Positions 35,940-44,593 of a DNA stretch of 64,000 nucleotides are shown here, piece by piece (within the stretch, counting starts at the first letter, position 1; each line of letters starts with the position of its first letter). Under the pieces are notes generated by a model that was not told the DNA's origin, searched no databases, and saw only the letters and a program-made list of their open reading frames with translations. The DNA is from Paenibacillus tengchongensis (GTDB taxonomy: Bacteria; Bacillota; Bacilli; Paenibacillales; Paenibacillaceae): the NCBI RefSeq assembly GCF_008973665.1, contig NZ_WACP01000003.1:248001-312000 (forward strand). Direction: 5' to 3'. The translations under genes and the position numbers were made by a program.

Positions 35940-37059
35940 CAAGACAGTAACGAACGGGCTCGACCTCGCCCGCAGGATAGCGGACACGGTGTTGTCTCAG
36001 TCGAGCGCACAGGGACAGCATGCATGGATTCTGGAGCGCTGGGCTTATGTGCCGGGGATGCTGCTGCTGGCCATGTCCCGGGCCGGAGAGCAGCTCGGTG
36101 TCCCGGAATACTCGGCTTTTATGCAGCGGCATATGGAAGCCTTTGTTCAGGAAGACGGCTCCATCCGGACCTACCGGCTGGAGGAATACAACCTTGACCA
36201 GATTAATCAGGGGAAGAATCTGTTCCCGCTCTACCGGGCAACCGGGGAAGAGCGGTACGCCGAAGCAGCGCATCTGCTCGCCTCCCAGCTCATCTCTCAC
36301 CCCCGCACCTCGGAAGGGGGCTTCTGGCACAAGAAGGTGTACCCGTTCCAGATGTGGCTGGACGGCCTCTACATGGCCTCACCGTTCCTCGCGGAATACG
36401 GCAAGGTGTTTGCGCGTCCCGAGCTGATCGATGAGGCTGCCCATCAGCTGCTGCTGATCGAGCGCATGACCCGCGACCCGCGCACCGGTCTGCTGTATCA
36501 CGGATGGGATGAGTCGAAGGAGCAGGAGTGGGCCGATTCACAGAGCGGTCTGTCCGCCCATTTCTGGAGCCGGGCCATGGGGTGGTATGCCATGGCTGCG
36601 GTGGACTGTCTGGAGCATTTCCCGGTTACCCATCCGAAACGAGGAACGGTGATCGGCATCTTCCAGCGGATGATCGGCGCGCTGGTTAAAGTGCAGGATG
36701 CAGAGACCGGCTTGTGGTATCAGGTACTCGACCAAGGCGGACGTAAAGGCAATTACCTGGAAGCCTCAGGCTCCAATATGTTTGTCTACGCCATGGCCAA
36801 GGGACTCAGGCTGGGTTATCTGGAGCCGTCTTTCGCGGCGGCGATGTGGAAGGGGTACGAAGGCATCCTGCAGCATCTCGTGTCAGAAGATGAAGCAGGC
36901 GTTCACCTGCACAGTATCTGTCACGGGGCGGGACTCAGCATCGACCGCAACGGCTCGTATGACTATTATATTTCTGAAGCGGTGGTTACCGACGCGCCAA
37001 TGGGGATGGCGCCGCTGCTGATGGCCCTGCTGGAAGCGGAGAAATACCGTGCCGGATAA
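35926..37059 (+). CDS. GH105 unsaturated rhamnogalacturonyl hydrolase (YteR type)
   Basis: 377 residues from the ATG at 35926 (AAGGAGG at 35907). An (alpha/alpha)6 barrel with the catalytic Asp in FQMWLDGLYMASPF and the conserved SHFWSRAMGW-like stretch (LSAHFWSRAMGW). It removes the 4,5-unsaturated galacturonate left by pectate or rhamnogalacturonan lyases. No lyase is present in this window, so its substrate must come from enzymes encoded elsewhere or from the environment. It is translationally coupled on both sides. Confidence 0.92.
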   Translation: MTAIDKTVTNGLDLARRIADTVLSQSSAQGQHAWILERWAYVPGMLLLAMSRAGEQLGVPEYSAFMQRHMEAFVQEDGSIRTYRLEEYNLDQINQGKNLFPLYRATGEERYAEAAHLLASQLISHPRTSEGGFWHKKVYPFQMWLDGLYMASPFLAEYGKVFARPELIDEAAHQLLLIERMTRDPRTGLLYHGWDESKEQEWADSQSGLSAHFWSRAMGWYAMAAVDCLEHFPVTHPKRGTVIGIFQRMIGALVKVQDAETGLWYQVLDQGGRKGNYLEASGSNMFVYAMAKGLRLGYLEPSFAAAMWKGYEGILQHLVSEDEAGVHLHSICHGAGLSIDRNGSYDYYISEAVVTDAPMGMAPLLMALLEAEKYRAG

Positions 37060-39064
37060 TCCTTTCTCCCAAACACCCGGAGAGGGCATCCGTCCTTACC
37101 GCTTCAATTTTGCAGTAAACCCGAAAGAAGGCTATATCCAGGTTCCGTTCGACCCGGTCCACGGTGCGGTGCCGTACGATCCCGAAAGAGGCTACGGCTT
37201 CGCCCGGCATACCCTGGCCTTGCCGCCGCGCAGGGTTCATACCTCAGCCATTGTCAGGGAAGCGGACGGCTTCACCATCACGGAGCCGGCGACAGAGGAA
37301 GATGACAGCGTCAAGAAAGACCATTATAACCGCTTCGGTATGGCATTCCGGGTCAAGGCTCCGCCGGGAGCCTACCGAATTCAGGTTACACTAACACCGG
37401 CGTCCGCCGAAGCGACGATTGCAGTATCCGGAATGAATACGGCCCAGTTGTCGTCTATATCGTTTTGGGATGCAGCAAAGCTGGTACCGAACCGGACGCA
37501 GATGAGGCGGGAAGGCCGGATGTGGTGCTATGATTATGTGAACGGCCGGGAGGTTGTCGATATCGAGCTGGAGCCGGATGCACCGGGCGAAACGGTCGGA
37601 CTGGCCGAAATTGTGCTGACTCCGCTGCCGCCGCTGTCACGACCGGCGCCGGGCTTGCCGACCATTTTCACCCTGGGCGATTCCACGGTGAAATCTTATA
37701 TTTTCGCCGAGGCGCCGATGAGCGGGTGGGGGCAGGTGCTGCCGGGCCTCTTTGATCTAAACCGGGTGAAGGTTATTAATTATGCCATGGGCGGACGCTC
37801 ATTCAAGAGTGCTTACAGCGAAGGCCGGCTGAACGATATTCTGATGACCGGCTGCAGCGGTGATTATGTGCTGATCCAATTCGGCCATAACGATGAATCG
37901 GAGGATGAGGCGCGGAGATTCGGCCGCGGGGCGACAGAAGCCATGTACCGCACGTATCTGGAAGAGGTGTATTTGCCGGCGATCCGGGCGAGAGGCCTGA
38001 TCCCCGTACTGGTTACGCCGATGTCCAGAGTGGATGGGGGCGCCGGACCCGGCCGGATCTACACGGATTCGTTCCGCACCCGCCGGTTTCCGCAAATCAT
38101 GCGCGAGCTGGCAGGTAAACACGGCATTACACTGGTCGATCTGAACCGGGCGAGTATTGATTATTACAACGAAATCGGTGTGGAAGCGACTACGGCCGGG
38201 TTCATGTCGATTGAGGCCGGGGAGACGCCGGGAAAGACCAATGACGGCAGCTATGCGGGAGGGCATCCGGCCCGGAAGAACGACGGCACCCACTTCAAGG
38301 AATGCCTGTCCAAGCAGTTCGCCCGGATGATCGTCTCCGGCTTCGTACAGCTGGCTGCGGAGGGAGACCCGGCAGCGGCGGAGCTTGCAGGCTATCTGAG
38401 GCCTGACGTTCATGAGGCCTTCCAATTGAACGACTGGTCGGCAACTTATCCCGAAATCGCCCGGGACATCGTATCCGGGCCGGGTGCTTATTACCGCAAC
38501 CAGATTGAAAAGCTGCTGCAGCTCGGTGTCCTCCTCTGCGATGCGGAAGGGTGGTTCCATCCGGAGCAGCCGGTGTCCGGCAGTGAGTTTGCGCAGGCGC
38601 TTTCGAATATTATGGGCACAGCCTCTGAGGCGCTTAAAGCTTACGGGGAGCCTGCAGCTCTAACAAGAGAAACGATGGGCGCAATGCTGTTGGATGCTTA
38701 CCAGATGCGGTTCACGGAGAAGCCGGGTTATATGACTGACTACAATGGCGAAGCCTTGGGGCCGGATGATCCGGGCTACGATCCATACCTTGCTCCTGAA
38801 GCGCGGGGCATTATGTATTATCCGCTGGTCTCATTCGCCCAACTGACCGATACGGCGCAGATTGCGCCTGTACTCATGCCGAAGATCCGGCGGGCCTACG
38901 AGCTAGGACTGCTTCGTGCGGAGCGGGGGATCAGGCGCGGCGAACTGGCCGTGTCGACGGAGCTTGCGCCCAGAATGGCGGTAACACGCGGCGCAGCCTC
39001 CAAAGCTTTGTATTATATGTGGGTGCTGGTGCATCCCGCAGATATGGAGAACCATCTTACGTAA
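37049..39064 (+). CDS. CE12-type rhamnogalacturonan acetylesterase with SLH-like tail
   Basis: 671 residues from a GTG inside the end of the GH105 gene. Residues 1-200 form a beta-rich domain (RFNFAVNP.EGY, found in YesT/RhgT-type proteins). The SGNH hydrolase core (about 205-440) shows TLGDSTVKSY (Ser), NYAMGGRS (Gly), QFGHND (Asn) and KNDGTHF (Asp/His). The remainder (about 475-670) contains segments resembling degenerate SLH motifs: LGVLLCDAEGWFHPEQPVSG and AYELGLLRAERG ... VTRGAASKAL. No signal peptide is visible, which is odd for an SLH-like tail. Confidence 0.85.
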   Translation: MPDNPFSQTPGEGIRPYRFNFAVNPKEGYIQVPFDPVHGAVPYDPERGYGFARHTLALPPRRVHTSAIVREADGFTITEPATEEDDSVKKDHYNRFGMAFRVKAPPGAYRIQVTLTPASAEATIAVSGMNTAQLSSISFWDAAKLVPNRTQMRREGRMWCYDYVNGREVVDIELEPDAPGETVGLAEIVLTPLPPLSRPAPGLPTIFTLGDSTVKSYIFAEAPMSGWGQVLPGLFDLNRVKVINYAMGGRSFKSAYSEGRLNDILMTGCSGDYVLIQFGHNDESEDEARRFGRGATEAMYRTYLEEVYLPAIRARGLIPVLVTPMSRVDGGAGPGRIYTDSFRTRRFPQIMRELAGKHGITLVDLNRASIDYYNEIGVEATTAGFMSIEAGETPGKTNDGSYAGGHPARKNDGTHFKECLSKQFARMIVSGFVQLAAEGDPAAAELAGYLRPDVHEAFQLNDWSATYPEIARDIVSGPGAYYRNQIEKLLQLGVLLCDAEGWFHPEQPVSGSEFAQALSNIMGTASEALKAYGEPAALTRETMGAMLLDAYQMRFTEKPGYMTDYNGEALGPDDPGYDPYLAPEARGIMYYPLVSFAQLTDTAQIAPVLMPKIRRAYELGLLRAERGIRRGELAVSTELAPRMAVTRGAASKALYYMWVLVHPADMENHLT

Positions 39065-39193
39065 GCTGGAGGGTCATAAGAAACTGTAAGGCTTTTTATA
39101 TGAAACAATGACAAAATATGTGATTCCCTCTATTGACAGGCTTCGGCGGCTATGACACAATTTATGACAAATACACCTCCTACATGCTAAGGC

Positions 39194-39247
39194 AATAGGC
39201 ATCCCACTACGTTAATATTATTAGCGGCCCGGGTTGCCTATTTTTTT
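39194..39247 (+). terminator. Intrinsic terminator between pectin and hydrogenase clusters
   Basis: AATAGGCA.CCC at 39194-39205 pairs with GGG.TGCCTATT at 39231-39242, followed by T-run 39240-39247. A second copy of TGCCTATT at 39298-39305 could pair with the same left arm, so an attenuator is possible. The rest of the 388-base gap 39065-39452 holds three ATGACA repeats (39107, 39152, 39164) and no gene. Confidence 0.6.
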
Positions 39248-39452
39248 CGCCAAAATCACTGTAAGCGGTTAACTACAGCATTGCGCAAAGGAGGAGCTGC
39301 CTATTTAACCGGAAATTCAGCGGATAATTCCAATTCGGATGCCGTGGGAGTGCTCTGATCTCTCCATATGGCACCGTCATCGAAGGCAAGGGTACAGCAT
39401 AATCTAAAGTAATTCATATCATGGTGGCCGGAAAGGGGGGATACATCACCCA

Positions 39453-40508
39453 ATGGAAGCGGAAGCATTGCTGAACCGGTTGAATGAGGAGCACTCCCTG
39501 ACGGCTGAAGAACTGGTCACTTTGCTCAAGGAAATGACGCCCGTCCTCAAGAAGAGACTGTTTCAGCTGGCAGACGAAACCCGCAGGAAGTATTACGGTA
39601 CCCAGGTTTACGTCCGCGGGCTGATTGAATTCTCCAGCTTCTGCAAGCAGAACTGCAAATATTGCGGACTGCGCCGGGGGAATGTGAAGGCGGAGCGCTA
39701 CCGGCTGACGGAGAAAGAAATTGTAGACTGCGCGGCTGAAGGCTACAAGCTGGGGTATCGTTCGTTTGTCCTGCAGAGCGGCGAAGACTTCGGGTTCACC
39801 GAGGAGCTGATGATCAGCATTGTGCGGAGACTGAAATCACGTTTCCCAGATGCGGCGGTTACGCTGTCTATCGGCGAGCGGAGTGAAGCTTTTTACCGGG
39901 CACTGTATGAGGCGGGAGCAGAGCGGTATCTGCTCAGGCATGAGGCGGCTTCACGTCCGCTGTACGAATCGCTGCATCCCGGGATGTCCTATGAGAACCG
40001 TCTCCGTTCGCTGGCACTGCTCAAGAGCATTGGCTATCAGATCGGTGCCGGGTTTATGGTAGGCCTTCCGGGACAAAGCTACGGGCATTTAGCCGAGGAT
40101 CTGCTGTTCCTGAAGGAGCTCCAGCCTGAAATGATCGGCATCGGCCCGTTCATCCCGCATAGCTCCACGCCGCTTAAGCATGCAGTAGGCGGGACTGTCG
40201 ACGAAACGCTGGTGCTTATTGCGCTGGCCCGGCTGCTAGTTCCCAAGGCGCTGATGCCGGCGACAACAGCCATGGGCAGTCTGGACCCGGGGGGAAGGGA
40301 GAAGGCTTTGGCTGCCGGCGCCAATGTCGTCATGCCCAATCTGTCACCGCTGCGGGTCCGCGAGAAATACGCCCTGTATGAGAACAAAATCTGCACCGGA
40401 GACGACGGCCCGCGCTGCCGCGGATGCATCGAACTCCGTATCGCCGCCTCAGGCTATGAAATTGCGCTTGGCCGGGGCGACCATTACAGTTATTCCCGCA
40501 CTCCCTGA
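39453..40508 (+). CDS. hydE: [FeFe]-hydrogenase maturase HydE (radical SAM)
   Basis: 351 residues. HydE acts on the HydG-made Fe(CO)2(CN)-cysteine complex while the H-cluster diiron unit is assembled. The radical-SAM cluster motif CX3CX2C is Cys64, Cys68, Cys71 (CKQNCKYCGLRRGN). Other marks are VLQSGED, LRHEAAS and GFMVGLPGQ. The optional second cluster site CX7CX2C is also kept near the C-terminus (CTGDDGPRCRGC). The ribosome site AAGGGGGG is rather far (13 bases) from the ATG. It lies 168 bases before the OFOR genes and may have its own promoter. Confidence 0.95.
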   Translation: MEAEALLNRLNEEHSLTAEELVTLLKEMTPVLKKRLFQLADETRRKYYGTQVYVRGLIEFSSFCKQNCKYCGLRRGNVKAERYRLTEKEIVDCAAEGYKLGYRSFVLQSGEDFGFTEELMISIVRRLKSRFPDAAVTLSIGERSEAFYRALYEAGAERYLLRHEAASRPLYESLHPGMSYENRLRSLALLKSIGYQIGAGFMVGLPGQSYGHLAEDLLFLKELQPEMIGIGPFIPHSSTPLKHAVGGTVDETLVLIALARLLVPKALMPATTAMGSLDPGGREKALAAGANVVMPNLSPLRVREKYALYENKICTGDDGPRCRGCIELRIAASGYEIALGRGDHYSYSRTP

Positions 40509-40555
40509 CCATTCCAGACAAACATCCTGATTCTCACTCCATTCTCAGCATACAA

Positions 40556-40569
40556 GTGAAAATATTCAC
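40556..40569. promoter_or_regulatory. Rex-like operator before the OFOR-hydrogenase genes
   Basis: GTGAA-AATA-TTCAC matches the core of the Rex consensus TTGTGAANNNNTTCACAA, including the 4-base spacer; the outer two bases differ. It lies about 108 bases upstream of the OFOR start, close to a TATAAG-type -10 (40592). Rex represses fermentation genes until NADH rises. Confidence 0.5.
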
Positions 40570-40676
40570 GTAACATGATGATTATACCTGTTATAAGAAC
40601 TTGTATTCCGCGATTCAGCAATACACAACCTGTATTACCTAACCCCCAGCTTCATTCAAACAAGGGAGGAACCCAT

Positions 40677-41669
40677 ATGTCTACTTTACCAAAGCAGAAT
40701 GCGCTAGGTTTTTTCGAGATCCGGCTGGAATCCATCGGCGGGCTCGGAGCCAACCTTGCCGGTAAAATGCTGGCCGAGACCGGAGCGATTGAGCTCGGGC
40801 TGAACGCGGCCAATTTCTCATCCTACGGTTCGGAGAAGAAGGGAACACCCGTCAAGACCTTTGTGCGGTTCTGCGATCCCGAGGTGGAAATCCGCGACCA
40901 CAGTCCAATCGAGGAGCCGCATGTCGTGGCGGTGTTCCATGAAGCGTTGTATAAGACGGTCAACGTGGTCAGCGGACTGCCGCTGGACGGGGTTGTGCTG
41001 ATCAACACCACCCGGGACTTCGACGAGGTACGTGCCGACCTCAAGCTGGAATACGGCACCATCGCCCTGGTGGATGCCATGGGCATCGCGGTGGAGGAGA
41101 AGACGAAGGTCAACACCTCCATGCTGGGCGCGCTGTTCCGGATCTGCGATTTTCTGGACCCGGAAGCGATGCGCGCCGTCATCCGAAGAACGTTCGAAAA
41201 GAAGTATCCGCATCTCGTGGAGCCGAATCTGCGCACCTTTGACCGCGGTTACAATGAAGTGAAGTTCAAGACCTATGAAGCGCCGGAGGGTACGGCGGTG
41301 AAGCCCTTCAAGCGGGCCCAGTCTATGCTCGGGTACCGGACACAGCTGCCGGGCGGTCTCATTGCCGCACAGGCCAACAGCATTCTGAAGGACCTGAGCG
41401 GTTCGCGGGCGGGAATGATTCCCGTGTACGACGCGGATACCTGCATCAGCTGTGCAGCCTGCGACAACGTCTGCCCGGATTACTGCTTCGTCTGGGAGCC
41501 GGCCGAGGATAAGCGGGGAAGAGTGCAGCAGTTCCTGCGCGGCATCGACTACCAGTACTGTAAAGGCTGCCTGAAATGTATCGATGCCTGTCCTACGGAC
41601 GCACTGAAGAGCACCCGCGAAGAGGTCGGTTATGCCGAGCAGCACCGCGTGGCCCAAGTATTCATATAG
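40677..41669 (+). CDS. 2-oxoacid:ferredoxin oxidoreductase, fused gamma-delta subunit
   Basis: 330 residues from the ATG at 40677 (AAGGGAGGA upstream). Residues about 10-200 are the gamma (CoA-binding) domain (RLESIGGLGANLAGK; SSYGSEKKGTPVKTFVR). Residues about 240-325 are a delta-type ferredoxin domain with two [4Fe-4S] motifs (CISCAACDNVCPDYC; CKGCLKCIDACP). With the next gene it forms a CoA-acylating oxidoreductase that turns pyruvate, or a related 2-oxoacid, into acyl-CoA, CO2 and reduced ferredoxin. The gamma-delta fusion is like oxalate oxidoreductase and some others; the substrate is not fixed by sequence. Confidence 0.9.
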   Translation: MSTLPKQNALGFFEIRLESIGGLGANLAGKMLAETGAIELGLNAANFSSYGSEKKGTPVKTFVRFCDPEVEIRDHSPIEEPHVVAVFHEALYKTVNVVSGLPLDGVVLINTTRDFDEVRADLKLEYGTIALVDAMGIAVEEKTKVNTSMLGALFRICDFLDPEAMRAVIRRTFEKKYPHLVEPNLRTFDRGYNEVKFKTYEAPEGTAVKPFKRAQSMLGYRTQLPGGLIAAQANSILKDLSGSRAGMIPVYDADTCISCAACDNVCPDYCFVWEPAEDKRGRVQQFLRGIDYQYCKGCLKCIDACPTDALKSTREEVGYAEQHRVAQVFI

Positions 41670-41690
41670 GCGAAAGGGTGGAGAAGAGAA

Positions 41691-43982
41691 ATGGCAATCA
41701 GCGAAAATGAACTGACCAAGGCGTTGCCTGCCGAGCAGGTCACTTATTTTGAATCGGGCAATGAAATGGCGGCAACGGCCGCCGCACAGATCAATTATCA
41801 TATTATGGGCTACTTTCCGATTACGCCGTCCACAGAGGTCGCCCAGTACCTCGACCAGATGAAGGCCCGCGGCCAGCATGATATCCAGCTGATTGCTGCT
41901 GACGGCGAACACGGCTCGGCCGGCATCTGCTACGGCGCGGCGCTGGCCGGTGCGCGCGTCGTGAACGCCACCAGCTCCCAGGGCTTCCTGTACATGCTGG
42001 AGCAGCTGCCGACCCAATCGGGTACGCGCTTTCCGATGGTGCTGAACCTGGTGACCCGCGCCGTCAGTGGACCGCTGGATATCCGCGGCGACCACTCCGA
42101 CCTGTATTATGCGCTCAACACCGGCTGGGTCATTCTGACAGCCAGCACCCCGCAGGCGGTATACGATATGAACATTATCGCGCTTAAGGTGGCGGAGCAT
42201 TCCAAGGTGCGGCTGCCCGTCATCGTGGCTTACGACGGCTTCTTCACTTCCCACCAGAAGCGTAAGGTGCAGTATTTCAAGGACAATGAGACTGTCCGGA
42301 ACTTCGTCGGGCCGAATCCGAATCCCGGTTATCCGAATGTGTCCGACCCGGCGCATCCTGTGACCATCGGGGCGCATATGGGCGGCGACGATCTGCTCAA
42401 TAACCATTATCAGCTGTCGGAAGCGCTGTATGCAGCGGAAGAGGTATACGAGGAAGTGGTCAGGGAATATGCGCTCCTGTCGGGCCGTGAATACAAGGTG
42501 CTGGACCTGTACCGCATGGAGGACGCGGAAGTCGCAGTCTTCCTGCTCAATTCGGCGGCGGAATCGGCCAAGGATACGGTAGACGCTCTGCGGGCGAAGG
42601 GGATTAAGGCCGGGCTGATCCGTCCGAATATTATCCGCCCGTTCCCGGCGGAGCAGCTGCGCGAGGCGCTGAAGCACGTGAAAGCGCTGCTCGTCGGCGA
42701 ACGCGCCGACTCCTACGGCGCGGAAGGCGGCAATCTGACGCATGAGATCCGCTCAGCGCTGCAGGTCGATCCGGAGAACGAGACAGTGGTTCTCTCGCGG
42801 GTCTTCGGACTGGGAGGCAAGGACTTCTATGCCGACGACGCCCAGGCGTTCTTCCAGCTGGCGATCGAGGCCGCCGAGCTGGGTTATGCAGCGAAGCCGT
42901 TCGACTATCACGGCTACTATCCCGGCGAAGAGAAGAACACTTTGCAGCCGGTGATGGAGCCGCCGCACGGCGACGCCTTCAAGACTGGGCTGATCCAGGT
43001 GACGCAGAATGAGGAGACCGGCCTGCTGAAGGTGAAGCTGCCGCCGCTGCGCCAGCTGACCGCCAAGCCGCACCGCCTGGCACCGGGCCACGGCGCTTGT
43101 CCAGGCTGCGGCGCGCTGTCCGCGCTGGAGCTGTTCTTCAAGGGCATTGAAGGCGATATGGTCGTGCTGTTCCAGACGGGCTGCGCCTACGTGGTCACCG
43201 CCAGCTATCCGTATTCATCGCATAAGCAGACCTTCGTGCACAACTTGTTCCAGAACGGTGCGGCCACCGTCGCCGGGATGGTCGATGCGTTCTATGAATT
43301 GAAGCGCCGGGGCGAGATCGAAGTCGCGGACGATCTGACCTTCGTCATGGTGTCTGGCGACGGCGGCATGGACATCGGGATGGGCGCTACCGTCGGCGCA
43401 GCGCTGCGCAATCATAAGATGATTATTCTCGAATACGACAATGAGGGATACATGAACACCGGCTCCCAGCTGTCCTACTCCACGCCGATCGGGCACATGA
43501 CGAGCACCTCGGGCGTCGGCAAGGCCCAGAAGGGCAAGAAGGGCCATCACAAGGATACGGCGCAGATTCTGGCGGCCTGCAACATCCCTTATGTATTTAC
43601 CGCCGCCGAGTCGAACCCGCAGGATCTGCTGCAGAAGGCGGCCAAAGCCCAGTGGTACGCCAATAATGTCGGCACTGCTTACGGAAAGATTCTGTGCGCC
43701 TGCCCGCTGAACTGGAAATCGCCGGACGATAACGGAACCGAGCTGGTCAAAGCGGCCGTCGACTCCTGCTTCTTCCCGCTCTATGAAATTGAGCAGGGCA
43801 TTACCAGCCTGACTTATAATCCGGAGCTGAAGAACAAGCGTATCCCTGTGACCGATTGGCTGAAGGGTATGGGCAAAACCAAGCATCTGCTCGGCGATGC
43901 GGAGCTGCTGCAGGATTTCGAGGCGGAAATCGAACGCCGCTGGACCCGGCTGAAGCTCAGAAGCGAGAATGCGCTGCTCTAA
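41691..43982 (+). CDS. 2-oxoacid:ferredoxin oxidoreductase, fused alpha-beta subunit
   Basis: 763 residues. The alpha part (about 1-410) has GYFPITPSTEVAQYL, ADGEHGSAGICYGAALAGA and the domain-II region (LIRPNIIRPFPAEQL). The beta part (about 450-763) has HGACPGCGALSALELF, TGCAY and the thiamine-diphosphate motif GDGGMDIGMG with NEGYMNTG. Alpha and beta are usually separate chains or part of a single long NifJ; here they are joined while gamma and delta are joined in the neighbouring gene. It would supply reduced ferredoxin to the hydrogenase encoded downstream. Pyruvate is the most likely substrate by context. Confidence 0.9.
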   Translation: MAISENELTKALPAEQVTYFESGNEMAATAAAQINYHIMGYFPITPSTEVAQYLDQMKARGQHDIQLIAADGEHGSAGICYGAALAGARVVNATSSQGFLYMLEQLPTQSGTRFPMVLNLVTRAVSGPLDIRGDHSDLYYALNTGWVILTASTPQAVYDMNIIALKVAEHSKVRLPVIVAYDGFFTSHQKRKVQYFKDNETVRNFVGPNPNPGYPNVSDPAHPVTIGAHMGGDDLLNNHYQLSEALYAAEEVYEEVVREYALLSGREYKVLDLYRMEDAEVAVFLLNSAAESAKDTVDALRAKGIKAGLIRPNIIRPFPAEQLREALKHVKALLVGERADSYGAEGGNLTHEIRSALQVDPENETVVLSRVFGLGGKDFYADDAQAFFQLAIEAAELGYAAKPFDYHGYYPGEEKNTLQPVMEPPHGDAFKTGLIQVTQNEETGLLKVKLPPLRQLTAKPHRLAPGHGACPGCGALSALELFFKGIEGDMVVLFQTGCAYVVTASYPYSSHKQTFVHNLFQNGAATVAGMVDAFYELKRRGEIEVADDLTFVMVSGDGGMDIGMGATVGAALRNHKMIILEYDNEGYMNTGSQLSYSTPIGHMTSTSGVGKAQKGKKGHHKDTAQILAACNIPYVFTAAESNPQDLLQKAAKAQWYANNVGTAYGKILCACPLNWKSPDDNGTELVKAAVDSCFFPLYEIEQGITSLTYNPELKNKRIPVTDWLKGMGKTKHLLGDAELLQDFEAEIERRWTRLKLRSENALL

Positions 43983-44041
43983 GCAGTCGTGACCCGTGGG
44001 CGGTTCCGCTTAATATAACTTGATTGAAGGGAGCTTTAATC

Positions 44042-44545
44042 ATGGAAGAGCAACTCACCTCCGGCTGTGGAGCTACAGCCGAAGCCGATATTGATGAGAA
44101 GCTGGAGAAGATCGAAGCGGCCATTGAGCAGTTCCGAAGCATCAAAGGCGCGCTGATTCCGGTCCTGCATGAAGTGCAGGATGTGTACGGCTACCTGCCG
44201 GAGAAGATTCTGCAGATTGTCTCCAGGGCGCTGAACCTGCCGATGAGCGAGATCTACGGGGTGGCTTCGTTCTACCACTTCTTCTCCCTCACCCCCAAGG
44301 GAGACAACATTATCCGGGTCTGCATGGGCACCGCCTGCTACATTAAGGGTGCCCAGGCACTCCTTGACCGGTTTAGCACCGAGCTGAAGGTCCCTGTGCA
44401 GGGGACGACAGAGGACAACAAGTTCACGCTGGAAGCGACGCGCTGCCTGGGTGCCTGCGGACTTGCACCGGTGCTGACCATCGGCGAGAAGGTGCATGGG
44501 CGGCTGGTGCCGAACAATGTGCCGAAAATTTTGAAGGAATACTGA
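44042..44545 (+). CDS. hydC: Bifurcating [FeFe]-hydrogenase subunit HydC (NuoE-like)
   Basis: 167 residues from the ATG at 44042 (AAGGGAG upstream). A thioredoxin-like [2Fe-2S] ferredoxin: helical N-domain (VLHEVQDVYGYLPEK, YGVASFYHFF) and cluster cysteines in CMGTACYIKG and CLGACGLAP. It is the small subunit of NADH-dependent electron-bifurcating hydrogenases of the HydABC type. The gene order hydC-hydB-hydA equals that of Thermotoga maritima. A short GC hairpin (about 44557-44572) separates it from hydB. Confidence 0.93.
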   Translation: MEEQLTSGCGATAEADIDEKLEKIEAAIEQFRSIKGALIPVLHEVQDVYGYLPEKILQIVSRALNLPMSEIYGVASFYHFFSLTPKGDNIIRVCMGTACYIKGAQALLDRFSTELKVPVQGTTEDNKFTLEATRCLGACGLAPVLTIGEKVHGRLVPNNVPKILKEY

Positions 44546-44593
44546 TGCTCACCCTAGCGCGCGGGCGCGCGATTTTAAGTGGAGGTGCCTGAC

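Noticed and set aside
39254..39275. cre site before hydE (TGTAAGCGGTTAAC)
   Set aside because: Three positions conflict with the CcpA consensus; only one half-site is good.
40818..42743. Long antisense open frame (641 codons) opposite the OFOR genes
   Set aside because: It mirrors a high-GC coding gene, has no ribosome site or recognisable domain, and the plus-strand proteins are unambiguous. Similar mirror frames at 1207-2277, 5023-6015, 15850-16821, 31439-32884 and 46660-48201 were rejected for the same reason.
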